Part shown: positions 11,106-23,696 of the stretch, in pieces
How the letters are laid out: the number at the start of each line of letters is the position of its first letter
How positions within the stretch are numbered: the stretch's first letter is position 1
From: Caenorhabditis elegans
Lineage: Eukaryota > Nematoda > Chromadorea > Rhabditida > Rhabditidae
Length of the DNA stretch: 64,000 bases
NCBI RefSeq assembly: GCF_000002985.6
Contig: NC_003279.8
Span: 7,378,001-7,442,000 of the forward strand
Direction: 5' to 3'
Notes under the pieces: model-generated
Database searches by the model: none
What the model was told of the DNA's origin: nothing
What the model saw: the letters and a program-made list of their open reading frames with translations, nothing else
Position numbers and translations under genes: made by a program

Positions 11106-13911
11106 CTAAAAAATGTTGGCAATGTATCGAAAGGTGAACAATAATATCACAAGGAAAAATGAGGAGAACGGAGTTTGGCTAGAAGATATCGTGAGCTTGA
11201 CCCGACTGATTTGAGATTTCTCTTGAGTGATAAACTGATAATGTGCATAAAATCCGGTTGCATCAAAGATGTCATTCGTTGAGAAAATCATTCGAAAGTA
11301 ATTGGATTCTGATAATATTGGACCTTTTGGAGCTGTTTTCCCACAAAAACGACGATTCGTTCGATCATGAGTCTGATAGTTTGAAAATAGAATATAATCA
11401 CTTTGAGTTGTTTCGTCGCATCTAAAAATGATAATTAATAGCATAATTTTTGAAGTGTTGGAAATTAAGACAACAATACAGGCTTGTATTCAAAATAGAT
11501 GGTTTTTTTTTTGAAAAATTGTTAAAATTTTTAATTTAATTTTTTCTCACCCTTCGTTAGGTGGTTTAACTAAAACTAATGTTTCATAAACTGGTAGGTA
11601 AATATAACATGTTTCATATAACCAAAAACACTCACTGGTTAAAACCTTCAATGTCGAAATATTCAAAATGAATATGAACAACTTGATCATTTCTTCCATG
11701 GAATATATATTCACAATATAAATTTCTCGGATACAATCCTGGATAGTTTGCAGACCAAAGTTTCCCATTTGTGTGCTCTGATGAATTGAATGAGAAGCGA
11801 CATTCTGTCAATAAAAGATTTTACAGAATTAATACAAAATGTGATCAAACCTTTCTTTTTATCTACTTTTGCTTTCATATTTCCCATATTCCAGTCAGTA
11901 TGAAATTTGTAATCTAATCGAAAACCAATATCATCATTTGTGCTTTCTCGAATAGCCTTTGATGACTGAAATTATGAAAATAAAAACGATCTAAATTATC
12001 AAGTTTTTTAAAAGTAGCCTTTTGTTTTTTGCTAGATAACGTTTGAAATCTTTCATAACTTGGTTGAACTTGCTCTAGAGCAGCTTCATTTTTAGAGTTC
12101 AATCTTGATAGAATCAAAAACTTTACTGGTAAAATTGCAAATTAATTCAACACTAACCTTTGTATTATATTCCAATTGTAGAAGATTTGAACTACTCATC
12201 AAATTGGGTGGAGCTCGTTTACCACACCATTCATCAATTCTTGAAAGACGTGACCCCACTCGAACATCAGCAGACAGATTATCCACTTCTGTGCAACTGA
12301 AAAAAATGAACAATTTTCCAGGGTAGATCTCGGTTTTATTTTTTTCAATTCTTTTCATAAAAAACCTTTTCTAATTTTTTTTCTGAATTAATAACTTATC
12401 TTCATGTGAAGATAAGGTGCTTTTACAATGAACTGTATATTTTCATAACTAACCGTTTGGTAACGTTCTTGTTATCCGGAACATACAAGTTAAAATGTGT
12501 AAATTTTACACTAATCTTCTCATTTGGGTATCCCTGTAGTACAATTTGACATTTCGTTGGAAGAGATGATGAAGTGAATCGTCCAATCTTATCAGATGAT
12601 AGTTGACCTTCTTTGAAATTTTCCGAGTTGATGTTCAGCTGACATTCGGACGCTGTTTCTGTAGTTTGAAAAACTGTTGAGATTGTAGATATGACTGTGA
12701 AGTTCAGGAATTTATAGTTGGGTTGTGCGATAGTTTTTACTATTTGAGAAATCAAAAGTTGTACAGTGGCGGCCAAAAATTTATCAAATTTTCGATTTTT
12801 GATTAATTTACAAATTTTTCAAACGAGCACAACTTAAAAACTGGGCATGCTATCGAAAAAGTTCAACTAATGCAGTATTGTCCATAATTACGTCTACTTG
12901 TAGTCAGTTGTTTAAGTTGTTTACCAGTGTCATTACAAGAAATACAGCGGCCGACATCTCGTGAGCCCGTTTTTTGACAACTTTTACTGATTCGCCCGTA
13001 TCTCGAAAACTAATTTTTCTAGAAATGTTTTTGAAGTAAAATAGTCTGCATACTGCTTGCCATCATTTGTCACTCACTTTGTTCTGAAAAATCCAGCAAA
13101 AAAAGCTATGAGAGATTAAACTTGAATAGTGTACGACCAGATCTAGAGCATTTCTCGCAAGTGATGAATGTATTCCTTGATATCGTGTTTGAATATAGCT
13201 CAATTGTGATTTTACACTTGTAATTATTAAAAAATCCTCGAAAAAATATATTCGAAGTAAGAAACCTGATTGTTGGTTGTAGAGCATGAGCAGTGCCTAG
13301 TGAGCGACTAGTTTGCACTTCCATTCAGTTTGTAAAAATGTTACTGGTTGGTTTTGCTAAATTTTAAACTCATGCTAATATTCTTATTCCAATTACCACG
13401 CTATCTATCTCAACCACTCACATTTTTTGTTATGATTTTTTCAATTTTGACCCAAATTCTTATTTTGTGTTGCGGACAAAGTTGTTGGATTCGCAAAAGA
13501 ATTTATAAATTTTTAAAATTAGAAGACTTGTTTCCCTCATCTAATACTAAAAAATAAGGAAAAAATAAAAACTTGGGTCAAAGTTATTTAAAGACAACAA
13601 TGTGAAAATTTTAATAATGAGATTAGGAAAAATTGAATATTCGCAGAAATCAAGCGAGTTTCTAGATTTATTCGACATTCTTTTGCGAAGTCTTGGCGTT
13701 TTTGGTAAGTTTGAATATTTTTAAGTAAGCTTCCCCTTCACCGTAACTGACATGCTACAGCTGCAAATGATTATATTCTCATAAAAGCTTTTCCATAAAT
13801 AAGATCACTGTTCCAAAACGTATTTTTCTACCGCACAACCCTTGGATCAAAATACTTACCATTAACATGCTCAAGAAGTATAATGAAAATCACATGTAAT
13901 ATTTTTAGCAT
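11106..13911 (-). CDS. Two-CUB-domain protein with hydrophobic C-terminus (possible GPI anchor)
   Basis: Exons: 13911-13860, 12658-12454, 12296-12158, 11965-11851, 11804-11646, 11590-11551, 11421-11106; total 341 residues and stop. The first exon encodes a signal peptide ([17 protein letters not shown]) and is joined over 1.2 kb; its phase fits, but it is the least certain part, and acceptors 36 bases upstream would fit equally well. CUB1 runs from Cys24 to about residue 155 and includes [12 protein letters not shown] and the closing [11 protein letters not shown]2 begins [14 protein letters not shown] near residue 171, with [42 protein letters not shown] and the closing TGFYAHYQF. The last 20 residues ([17 protein letters not shown]) are hydrophobic with no charged tail, which suggests a GPI-attachment signal. 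CUB proteins of this style act at the cell surface, some as auxiliary subunits that cluster or modulate receptors; a role here is unproven. The donor at 11646 is chosen because the alternative at 11636 leads to stops. Confidence 0.78.
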
Positions 13912-16141
13912 AAAAATTTGAAAAGGCCCTGGTTGAGAGTTTGGTGCCAAAAGAGGGGCTGAATAATGAGCGAACGGGGGAACGTCAAAAAGACGGAATT
14001 GATAGAAAATGAATGAATAAATGAAGAGATGGAGGAATGAAAAAGGAATGAAAAAGGATAGAATCAAGAGAAGATTCAGTAAAAAGGGAGGTATGCTTCA
14101 CCCTTTTTCTCCTTCTTTAAGCTTCTCCTCCTTCCATTTTTCTGCTCCTCCTTCTCCTCCCCCTAACCCCCTTCTTTTGCTCTTCAACACAACAACTCAA
14201 CTCACCCGGAGATTGGCTCCAAACCGCATTCGAGTACTGCAATTCGATTACGAAGCCAACGGCCTGCAACACACAACAACCTCCTGTTGCCTAAATTGCT
14301 TCAACACACTCACAGACACACATACACAACCGGAGACAAGAAAAAGTAGAAAAAAAAATGAAAAAAATGAGGAGGGTTTCAAGTGGTTTAAACTTTCAAC
14401 AACAACTCATCATTTAGGAAATGAGATGAATTGCACAAACGATTAGTTTTTGGACTTAAGGCTAATGAAATGAAGCTTTTGATACATCTTAATTCTTTTT
14501 CGTTTTGATTAAAAAGTTTTGAATTGAAAGGTTTGTGCTCGTGTTCAACTGGGGGAAACTTTTGCTTTTTTTTCTTGAAAGTCAATGGGGGGTTTCTTTT
14601 CAAAATGATAGGCACTTTTAGGAGAATTTGGAGAATTTAACTAATCTGTAAGTTTTCATATAGTTTTGCTCCAAAAAATTTATTAAAAGTTTGAATTCAT
14701 CATAGTCCAAGATATCACGAAAGCAACCAATTTTATTAAGAGAAAATGTTAAAATTCTGCCGACTTTTCTTATCAACGCCGTCAGAACCTAAGACCGGCG
14801 CCTGGCAATTGGGTTATAATGTGGTAATATTTGTAAGGAGAACTGGCACAATTCTAACATGTCTTTCAGATGAATTGGTTGATGTTATTTGGCAATAATA
14901 CAATTACAAAATTAATATAATACAATTATTGCAGAATAACTGGAAGAAAATTTACAGATAAGTTCGGTTTGCCAATTTTATCGAATAATCACACACCCTA
15001 CTTCCCGAATATAGATCAGACGCTTGACATTATGTCGCAAAAGGAACGCATCAGAAAATTTAAATATTTTAACTGTTTTCCATCATTCCAACCAATATTC
15101 TTTCATTGAAACCAAAAACCAGATCGACGCTGCTCAACTTTTAACTTGATTTAGGTTGATATCCTGGCAGTTCAAATAATGTCTCCTTTCAACGAAAGTA
15201 GGTTTAAATATGTCTATAAACAAACTTTCGTCTAGTGTTTAAAAAATTGAGCAGGAGTTGTTTCTTTCTCAACGATTTTTTGATAGACATGTCTACAATT
15301 AGAGCAGATGTATATATTAGGGATAAAAGGATCTTCGAAACATTTTGATAGTTCAGAGAACAAACTTCAATTAAAAATAGATTTGTTTCCCAAAACCTAA
15401 ATAATATGATAAATTATACATTTTAATAACTTGCTACCTTAAATTAACACTATTTTTAAATGAAAAATGACAACACTAGACAAATTCTAATTTGTTTTTG
15501 TCCCGTTCCACGGAAACTTAAAAATTTTCTCCCAATTATTCTACTTCTGAGTCATCAGTTGTCTGATTTCTGAATCTTTGTGTTGTCCAAATTGATTTCA
15601 GATCTTTGTAAAAGTGAAGGGAAGTGTAACGTCAAGGATCCCACGTTTCCAATGTTTCTATTTTGATGTCACTACTTTATTTTGCTCTCTTTTTAATGTT
15701 TGAATCTCTGGTGGTTATGTTGTGTTCGCGTTTCATTTTGTAACGTTTTTTTTTAGATAAAATACTACATTCTGAAGTTTATTTCGGGATGAATTTGTTT
15801 TTTTCATGGCTATTGCAAAATTAGAAGAATTGATAATGGATTTGATCCTATTACCGAAAACCTATTTCATTTGGATTTACAGTGGAGCACTTTACAGCGG
15901 ATAAATTTCGTTCTAAAATTTTGTCGGTTTTGTTTTTCATTATTTTCAAGGCTAGTAAAAGTACCCCAAAAGCTGTTTTACAGATTTTAGATAATTCTAA
16001 CGATTTATAGTACTTACGTAGAAGGCAAAGATTCTCAATTTTATGAGTGGATCAATAGTTTTTTTCAAAAAAATTCAATCTTGCCAAAAAATTTGCATTA
16101 TGTATGTTTATCCCTGTCATTCTTGAAATCACAAAAAAATT
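13912..16141. other. Intergenic region between the two CUB genes
   Basis: About 2.2 kb of mostly AT-rich DNA with no supported gene. A T/C-rich stretch at about 14090-14350 produces an open frame on the plus strand with low-complexity translation, which I discount. The promoter of the downstream CUB gene should lie here if the two CUB genes are separate. Confidence 0.35.
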
Positions 16142-17883
16142 TCAGAAAATATGCTTTTGGATCTGTGACATAGGTTTCAGTTTGAAGCCAAATCCAAGGT
16201 TAACTTCAGGTACAAAGCCCCACTTTAGAAACATCAGAATGCAGAATAATTTTCCAATAACGTATACATACTTTTTTCTTTTCAAGAACGTGCGGAAAAA
16301 AGTGCAAAAAAGGAGAACGAACCCGTTCGACGTCGTTATTCCCAGCTGAGAAATAAATCAACAACGAGGAGGTCGACGAGACGTAAATTGATTTCTGGAC
16401 GGATGTCACCATTTCAATGAGACGTTTTTCGAATTTTCCTTCAACAGACTCGAATATTTGTAAAATTGCATCACGGCCAATATCCATGACTATTGAATTT
16501 ACAACTATCTGAAAAAAGAAAAACAAGTTAAAACGGGTAAATATATTTAATATGTATTATTCAAAAGTTAAAGTCGAAAAATACGAAGAATAGAGTTTAA
16601 AATTCGCCCCGAAATTTGCATTTTTAATGGAATTATTCCATAAATTCTCGAATTTTCGCAATAAATTTTTCATACGGAATTAATTTTGCTAATTTTCATC
16701 ATCATTAACTGTATATTAACACTTTTTTTTTCTTTTTTTTGGGATGAAAAAATTCGCAAAAAATTTGGCCGTGGTGGAGAGTTGAACTCATCTGAGCCTG
16801 GGAGGATGAGGAAATCCTAAGTCATCGGTGACTGCGACAAAAATGTTTGTTTGTTTTTTTCTGGACCCTTTTTTTTCCTTTTTTTTGGGACGAAAAAATT
16901 TGCAAAAAAATTTTCCCGTGGTGGAGAGTTGAACGAATATATGTATTAACATGAAATTCTTCCCAACCACTACTTTTCAAAACAGAAAATACCTGAAATC
17001 CTTTTCTTTGAGGTATATGGTAAGTGCAATTGACTTTTGATGGATAATAATATGGATAATCCGGTGAATATATTATTGCCTGAAAGTTAGTATTTAAAAA
17101 AATTTCTCCGAACTTAAATCATATCTTTATACCTTTTGCTTTTCAACTCTATAACTGCACTCTGCCATTTCCACCGCATCGCTTGTAAAGTTTTTTTTAG
17201 GAATTGCTAAAAACGATCCCCGAAATCCACGCGATGACTCTTTTCCACTCGAAATTTGCAGTAGAAAGTGCTGGTCCCTGAAGCGAATTACTTGACGCTT
17301 TCCATACTTTCTCAATGGCTTTTTTGGAGGGCATTGAGAAAAAAATCGAGCTTACTTTGAAAAGAATTGACGTCCCGAAGAGATTTCTTTTCCACAAAAC
17401 TCAAAGTCAGCTCGTTCTCCAAACTCGATAAGTCCATCGGTTGAATGGTCGAAAAGCATAATTGAAGATGAACAACTGCAACAAAAGAATGAAATTGTTA
17501 GACCGGAAACTCTATTGTATTCAAGACATTCTTCAAAAAATAAGGTTTTAAACTTACACTCCAATTCGTGGCGGTAACTGGAATACATCGAAAGTCAATC
17601 GAATTATATGGTCCGGTGGTGCCTGAAATTATTGATAATCGGGGTTGGCGGCAATTTTATTATATCTTCTTTTATACTAAACAAATTCAAATTAAAACAA
17701 AACCTGAAAGTGATAAAAAAGGCAGGGGACACCTTCCAAAGGGGCCGGAAACTCCGGAGAATGAAAATTCCCGCTTGTCACATTAAATAGCACACATTTG
17801 CATTCATGTTCCGATGCATGAGAAAAATATCCAAAAAGGATCGGAATCAGAAGAAGCACAAGATCTTCGGCTCGACGACACAT
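16142..17883 (-). CDS. Secreted two-CUB-domain protein
   Basis: Exons: 17883-17704, 17622-17558, 17475-17356, 17277-17133, 17079-16993, 16508-16323, 16222-16142, giving 287 residues. Residues 1-24 ([24 protein letters not shown]) are a signal peptide. CUB1 spans about 28-140, with [29 protein letters not shown] and [17 protein letters not shown]2 spans about 162-281, with [27 protein letters not shown] and the closing LGFGFKLKP. The frame then reaches TGA after eight residues, so the protein would be secreted without an anchor. The last acceptor (TTTCTAAAG at 16223) is non-consensus and is inferred from the CUB closing motif. Downstream lies the second CUB gene on the same strand. A single four-CUB gene like the receptor auxiliary protein SOL-1 was considered; the splice phases I found do not join the halves, and the downstream half has its own signal-peptide exon. 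Confidence 0.72.
16723..16934. repeat. Two direct repeats flanking a tRNA-like remnant, inside a CUB-gene intron
   Basis: Copies at about 16723-16787 and 16869-16934 share T8-C-T8, GGGA(T/C)GAAAAAATT, GCAAAAAA and the ending CGTGGTGGAGAGTTGAAC. On the minus strand the sequence between them (about 16841-16770) starts GTCGCAGT and contains CCGATGAC, a small AGGAT/ATCCT stem and GAGTTCAACTC. This is the order of a tRNA 5' end, A box, anticodon arm and B box. The 3' end does not pair with the 5' end, so this is not a working tRNA. Confidence 0.5.
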
Positions 17884-18524
17884 TCTGACGGAGACATCAT
17901 CATCTCATCATCCAAAACCTGCAAAGTTTGACTAATTTCGTTTGAAGAATGTCCGGAAATTGGTAAAATGAGAGAATAGGGAAACGATGGGTGAGGGTGG
18001 ATTAAGAACAAACAGACATAAAGATAATGAAGAGTAAATGGAGAACATCTAATTGGAGGAACTATAGAAAATTAGAATTGGGATATTGGGTGTCAAACAT
18101 TGGAACGAAAATGTAGAAGCCACCTATATCATGAAAACTGAGAATGCTCTGATATTGTGAAAATAATAATCGATAATTTTTCGAAAATTGTATCAAACTC
18201 GCAAATTGTGTTACAACTACTAGCCGCGAAACTAGTGAAAAAATTGACTGTAAGAATAACAGGTTGAAGTTTCATGATTTGAATTTCGTCACTGAAGTAT
18301 CTGTGATAATGTACTTGTTTAATTATTTAGAAGAAGCACTATTCTATTTACATGTATCAAACAGTAATACTTACATATTTTAAAAATCTAATAAAAGACC
18401 AAAAATCCATATTCCAGCAAAACTGATCCCCAAATTTTTCCCTCTTTCTCAAAAATGTACTCTTGTATAAAAATGAATCAAATAAAAATTTTAGTATCGC
18501 CAATAAAAATAACACTCTCAGCAC

Positions 18525-18767
18525 TTACTGAACAGATTTAAAGATATTTGAGACGTAGTAGAAAAACAAAAAGAAGATATTTTCAAAACGAACGTATATA
18601 TCAATGTTTTTGTGATTGAGAAGACAGGCTCTCAGCTGTGTACTAGAGACGTCAGGAGTATTTGACAAATCTGTCAGAACATCAATGGACCACTCAAATG
18701 TGTCAATGTCCGCAGTTTGAAATTGGGGAAACGGATATCCTATATTTATATTTTCAGCAATAAGAAA
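18525..18767 (-). pseudogene. Isolated Bora-like exon, probably a gene fragment
   Basis: On the minus strand a frame is open from 18767 to a stop at 18525-18527. It contains PFPQFQTADIDTFEWSID followed by VLTDLSNTPDVSSTQLRACL and LNHKNID. This matches the pattern of the conserved core of Bora, the cofactor that activates Aurora A on Plk1. In human Bora that core reads F-R-W-S-I-D-Q-L, then about 20 residues, then S-H-S-R-I-D. After NHKNIDIY a GTTCG donor could end the exon; the frame beyond it looks non-coding (FFLFFYYV). An ATATAG acceptor lies at 18740. I found no start codon and no partner exons with the downstream Bora motifs, so a truncated retained fragment is more likely than a gene. 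The known worm Bora (spat-1) is elsewhere in the genome. Confidence 0.38.
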
Positions 18768-20725
18768 CCTTTAGAAGTTTTTAAGAGATTAAATATAGAA
18801 AACAACGAGAACAGGCACAGTAGTTTAATTGAAATTTTTATTTATTTTTAATTTTCAAATTGGCCAGCAATCTGTGTATAAAAACAATTTTTGCTCTAAA
18901 CATCTGACAAATTTTGATATATAAATTTCAGCGACAGCTACTATATAACAACGGAAATAAAAACCCATTGATCAGATGTTGCAAGTACACGAAGAAAGGA
19001 TGAAGAGAACAAGGATTAGTAGGTTTAGCAGAAACATATGAAAATGAAGGAAACAGAAACAAAAAGAGCCGTCGCTGTGTCCATATTTTTTGAAAAAGTA
19101 GTCATAACAAAAGGCAAAAAGATGTGAGAAAGTGATATAGTGTTGGGACGATGGGCACAGGAAAAACAAGGTCTTCAACTTCAAAATGAAGACAAACGAG
19201 TATGAAACGGGAGATGAAAAGTATTGAAGCCACTGGATGCATGTGTCTTTGGTTTCAATGAAAAAAGTTCAACTACGAAAATACTGTCATATTATGTTCG
19301 GGTTTAGTTTGAATGGTATTCATTTATAAATACTGACTGTTGGAAAATAGGGAAAAATCCAGTGAAACAAAAATTCAGTTTCGAGACGGAGCTCCGTAGG
19401 GTTTTTTTAAAAAGCAAACGCCTTTGGGCAAATGAATATGAAAAACAAGGTTTTCAACATCCAAATTAAGAAGCAGAAAATGTTGAAAAATAAGAAAACG
19501 ATTGTAAAAAAGAAGTGCTAAAAATGACGGCCATGTGGTTTGTGTATGTGACAATGCTCCAAGTTGCTCCAGGGTCCTCCCACTTTTCGCGACGCATACG
19601 TCCCACCCCCTCGAAGAACTTTTTTCTTTTTTCTCGTATGTGCCAAAGAAGGCTTTAATGGGTGTCTTGAGAACTTGGTGAAATAGTTCTGAAGATGAAG
19701 AGGATCAGTCAAAAGGAGGACCACTGTTCGAAATGCGCGAAACTTGTCAAGTGAAAAGTGTGCCTCTAACAATGAATTAGTACACTTTCCTCTTTGTTTT
19801 CAAGAACATCAAATCACCACGTGGAGAATTCAAGTTTAAGCCTGGCAGCTTTGCTGTCAGTTTGTTACATCTGGTTTTAAAAAAGATCCATGAAATGGTT
19901 ACTTTTCCTTTACTAATATTATTTTTCTTTAATAACTAGAAACATTATTAGGAAAATTTTCTGGAACATTGTTAGTTTGGAAAATATTAGTTATACCGAA
20001 ATGTTGTAGATTTTGTTCTGAAATTCACAAAGTTCGTTATGATACTTACAAATACAAAAAAAAATCTTTTTTGACCAAACAAATTTTAAAATATTTTATT
20101 TTAACGTTTTTAATTTAAATTTTTATCAACTTGTTACCTAATCCGTTGGAAAGTTCGAATAAACTTCAAAATTGAATGGAGTTGCTCAATCAAAAACTTT
20201 CAAAATTTTTATTTTCTGAAACGAAACTGCAACCAAACAGCAATCTTCCCCACTATACATAATATTTGAGATTGGAAACGGAACAATTTAATATAATATT
20301 TGAAGATTCTTTCCAGTGGAGAATCAAATCTGGAGGCTCCCGATGTGAAATTAGTTTAGTGTTAAAAAAGGAGGAGAAGATTGTTGAATAGGATCATGAC
20401 GATGTTGTCAACACCCGGAAAAAGAAAAAAAGAAAAGAAGAAGAAGTCGAAAAAAGGAGGAAGAGTTATGATGTAGTACTCATATGGATTTACTACAAGT
20501 GAAAGTGAAAAACAAATCCATTGAAGTGGGCACTTTAAGCGGATAAAGTACGTGGGAAAACAGGGCGTGAAACAAACAAATCTTTTAAAAATGTAGAAAG
20601 ACTTTTTGAGATTCGTTTTTGAAGGAAAAGTTAGAGAAATGGAAAAATCAACATTCTTTTCTGAAAGTGACTGCATCAGAAAATTGAACATACCTTAAAA
20701 TGAAGATAATTTGTTCTTGTTCAAT

Positions 20726-20731
20726 TTTATT
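20726..20731 (-). terminator. Candidate poly(A) signal of the left TauE-like gene
   Basis: AATAAA on the minus strand 177 bases after the stop at 20908. It is the only good match I saw in that interval; the spacing is long, so this is tentative. Confidence 0.35.
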
Positions 20732-20907
20732 TGTTCAAAAACAGTATGCAAATCCTCACAGACACTATTATTTTTGTTAAAACTTCAAAATAAGGTTTTG
20801 AGGAACACATAACAGCTATTTAAAACAAGGAAAAGTTTCATAGAATTTTCTTCCAATAAATAAATAAATAAACACCAAGGAAAATATCACAAGAATAACT
20901 AATTAAT

Positions 20908-22797
20908 TCACGCAACCATCTCAAAGTTCTCCTGTTTTTCTTCACTATTTTCTTCCAATCTTCTCATCAAAATTTCACCAGACTTGGCAATGAGTGCAAA
21001 AAAACCGAAACCGCATAGAATTATTGTAACTGAAATATCCTGGTTTTCTCGGAAAAAATTTGAGAAGGGAAAACGTACCTGCTGCGGAAATCAGTCCCCA
21101 CGAGGGATTTGTGAGCAGAAAACCAATTAAAGATGCCAATTCTAACACATAAATGAGCCCCGCAATGACTTGTCGATGGAGATGAGATCCAAGAAATGAA
21201 CCAATTGGTGCTAAATTATGAACAATGTAAAAGTGGTGTAAAACATCAGAATTCGAGGGAATTTCATTTACCCATTGTTGCCACTACTGGTATTGTTACA
21301 GCAAAATAATTCCATGCAGTTTCCGATATGTCTCCCATCATAACCCCACGATACCAGAACCCAAACACAGAGACGATTCCTTAAAGTTGTACAGTTTTTT
21401 ATTGTACTTTTGTGTCAAGTATACTCCAAATAAGTTTTGATAGAAAAGGCTAAAGGAATACTTAGTTCTAGGAGTTACAAACATTCTCTCACCTTTCAAA
21501 ATCATAGTTGTGGGTGTAGCTGTTTTTTCGCTGACTCGAAATAATAGGGTCACAATTGAAAACATACAAATATCAATTCCACTTCCAGCAAATGCGTCAA
21601 AGACTCCTCCAACAATACCTGTTAAGAACAGAAGAAGACCTTTCCAGAAACAAAATTCTGGAATTTTGACAAATGTCGGCCTCTTTTTTTGAGCATTCAG
21701 TAGTCCGAGAGCAAAAGCAAATGCGGTCCATATTGATACGAACATCATTTTCTTCTGTGCTCCAGTGAAGAGAGGGTCAAACTGCAATGGAGTGACTGTT
21801 AGGGCAAAAAAACAGAGAGGATAATACGGAGAGGATAATTTTATGAACAAACTTACAACATGAACTCCAAAAATGAAACCCGGGATAGCACCAAGTACTC
21901 CAAAAATCACAGCCATTGATTCGTACTGAACCTTCATAAAAATCACGCAAACAAGTGAAGACATCATTCCTGAGAAAAATAATTGTATCGAGTTTGTTCT
22001 CATAATTTGCATAAGTTTTGCTCAGTCATGTTATTTTTAGTTGTAGAAATTCTAGAAAACTTACTTTTCTATGTTTGAGCAGGTGTTACATTTTAAAAAT
22101 GTGTTCAGAAACATAAAACAGAAATTCGTAACAATTTTTACAGTAAACTCATTCGATGAATATGCATATTTCCTAATAAATACCGGTCCAGAAACGAAAA
22201 ATCAATATTCTCACAATGCTGCAAAGCGACTCATTCCATTCCAGCCTTACCAATAGATTGTCCCATAAGAGAGAAATCTCTTGCAATTGAAGGTGCTAAA
22301 TGTAGAATCAATGTCATAACCGGAAATGCAACAGCTCCAGCTCCTTCAGCAGTCATTCCAGCTACTAATGCACCCAAAATCATAGTAACTGGCATGTGCC
22401 AATAATCATTGTAGAGGTGGAAAAAGTTGTAACGGATTGCCGTGCTCCACCACAAAACCTGCAAATGAAAATAATATATTAAAAACACGAACCTTATGCA
22501 GCAATTAAAAACTACTAAAAATACCAACATGTACAAAGCAGAACGGTATCAAAACTGCTACAAATTTTCGGTATTTAATAAAAACGAAATCAGAAACTGT
22601 TGGATTTTCAGGAAAGTTTTGAACTTTTTCTGCATGTTTCTCATCTAGCTGCTGGCCTGGAAATCGGAAAATTATTTATATTTTCAGAAAAAAGAACAAC
22701 CTTCTAGTAGATATTTCTTGCACCATTTTAGTATTTTAGAATTTGATTCCGTGGATGATTCTGTTTTTTCATCAGGGGTGGAAATGTTTTCCGACAT
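20908..22797 (-). CDS. TauE/SafE-family multi-pass membrane protein (left copy)
   Basis: Predicted anion/sulfite-exporter-like membrane protein of 398 residues. Exons: 22797-22701, 22656-22529, 22458-22251, 21969-21857, 21781-21493, 21379-21272, 21210-21079, 21029-20908. The start ATG at 22797 gives a soluble N-terminus (MSENISTPDEKTESS). The TauE/SafE internal repeat is visible as two related blocks. The first is GMTAEGAGAVAFPVMTLILH with LAPSIARDFSLMGQSIG. The second is GGVFDAFAGSGIDICMF with VSEKTATPTTMILKG. At least seven hydrophobic segments follow this order, and the tail is short and acidic (RRLEENSEEKQENFEMVA). Substrate and physiological role in worms are unknown to me. It is the mirror-image paralogue of the gene at 27040-30127: six internal exons have exactly the same lengths (128, 208, 113, 289, 108, 132) and phases. 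It lies head to head with the adjacent collagen, about 0.9 kb apart. Confidence 0.9.
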
Positions 22798-23696
22798 TCT
22801 GGAATTAAGATTCGGAGAAATTTGTATCACAGTGAATATTAGATTTTCTTACCTTTGGTTGTGGAGATAATAAATACAGGTGAAGAAATTTCAGAATACG
22901 AGAAAAAAACAAAAAATAAAAGCTTTATAGAATTAAGATAACAAATGAAACGGGTTCCTGTTTATTATAAAGCTGCATTAGCAACCAATTGGGGAATGAA
23001 ATAGACGACAGTCTAGGTTGGAAGAAGACAAGAATAATTGTCATCATTTATAATATATTCTTTTAGACTTTTGAACACATCGATCAGAACAACAAAACAC
23101 AAATAAACTGTCTCTAAAAAAGCCCTTTTGTAATAATATCATGACATTCGTCATAATTTCTTCCTTTTCTTCGAACAACATAGTTGCAAATTGTAATCAT
23201 GCAACAAGTTGAGTTATTTTCAACTATTTTGAAATCTGAACTTTTGAACGATTCAAATTTTATCAATATTTATTAATTGCAGTGACGCAGAAATGAAAAT
23301 GCCAAAGCCAATCATCAAATAAAATGTCACAGCTCGAAATCTTCTTTTTTCAGTTACCGGAAGGATTGCCAAAATTGTTCTTCTTCAAAATTAGGATTTC
23401 TGCGAAACTTCCGCAATGTGATACATTTTACAATTGAACTTGAACTTGAAAGAAAATTGAATTGACCAGTCAATCTTAAAAATGACTTGCGTCTCTTCGG
23501 GAACGTATAATATTTTTTAATGAACATCGCCACAAAGAAGTCAACAGATTACAGCAAACTTCTCTGGAACCCATTCTCTTCTTGTCCTTTTTTCGAAACT
23601 TTACACTGTGAACCTAATCTGAACAGTTCAAGTGATGGCTATTGCTTTAAAAGGAGTGACTGAAAATTGTTGGAACACAGTCATTCACCTGGTAGA
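22798..23696. promoter_or_regulatory. Shared intergenic region, left TauE-like gene and collagen (divergent)
   Basis: Divergent intergenic DNA holding both promoters. From 23450 rightward it is essentially identical to the mirror image of 26352-26599. To the left of 23450 the similarity continues at a clearly lower level (for example GATACATTTTA is shared) and then fades. Confidence 0.5.

Larger units (their letters stand above)
17884..20907. other. Intergenic region with one isolated exon-like frame
   Basis: Three kilobases between the start of the CUB gene and the 3' end of the left TauE-like gene. Apart from the Bora-like frame at 18525-18767 I see only AT-rich DNA. The longer open frames here (for example 19518-19772 and 20362-20691, minus) translate to low-complexity, non-coding-looking sequence. 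Confidence 0.35.

Noticed and set aside
12405..12426. 22-base palindrome (CTTATCTTCA, TG, TGAAGATAAG) in a CUB-gene intron
   Set aside because: Such short perfect palindromes are common in AT-rich intron DNA and nothing else marks it.
12767..12795. TACAGTGGCGGCCAAAA resembling the end of a Tc1-type element
   Set aside because: I found no matching inverted end nearby, so a single 17-base resemblance is not enough.
14021..14446. 141-codon plus-strand open frame
   Set aside because: Low-complexity translation (Arg/Lys then Ser/Pro/Phe runs) from a polypyrimidine tract; no homologous feature recognised.
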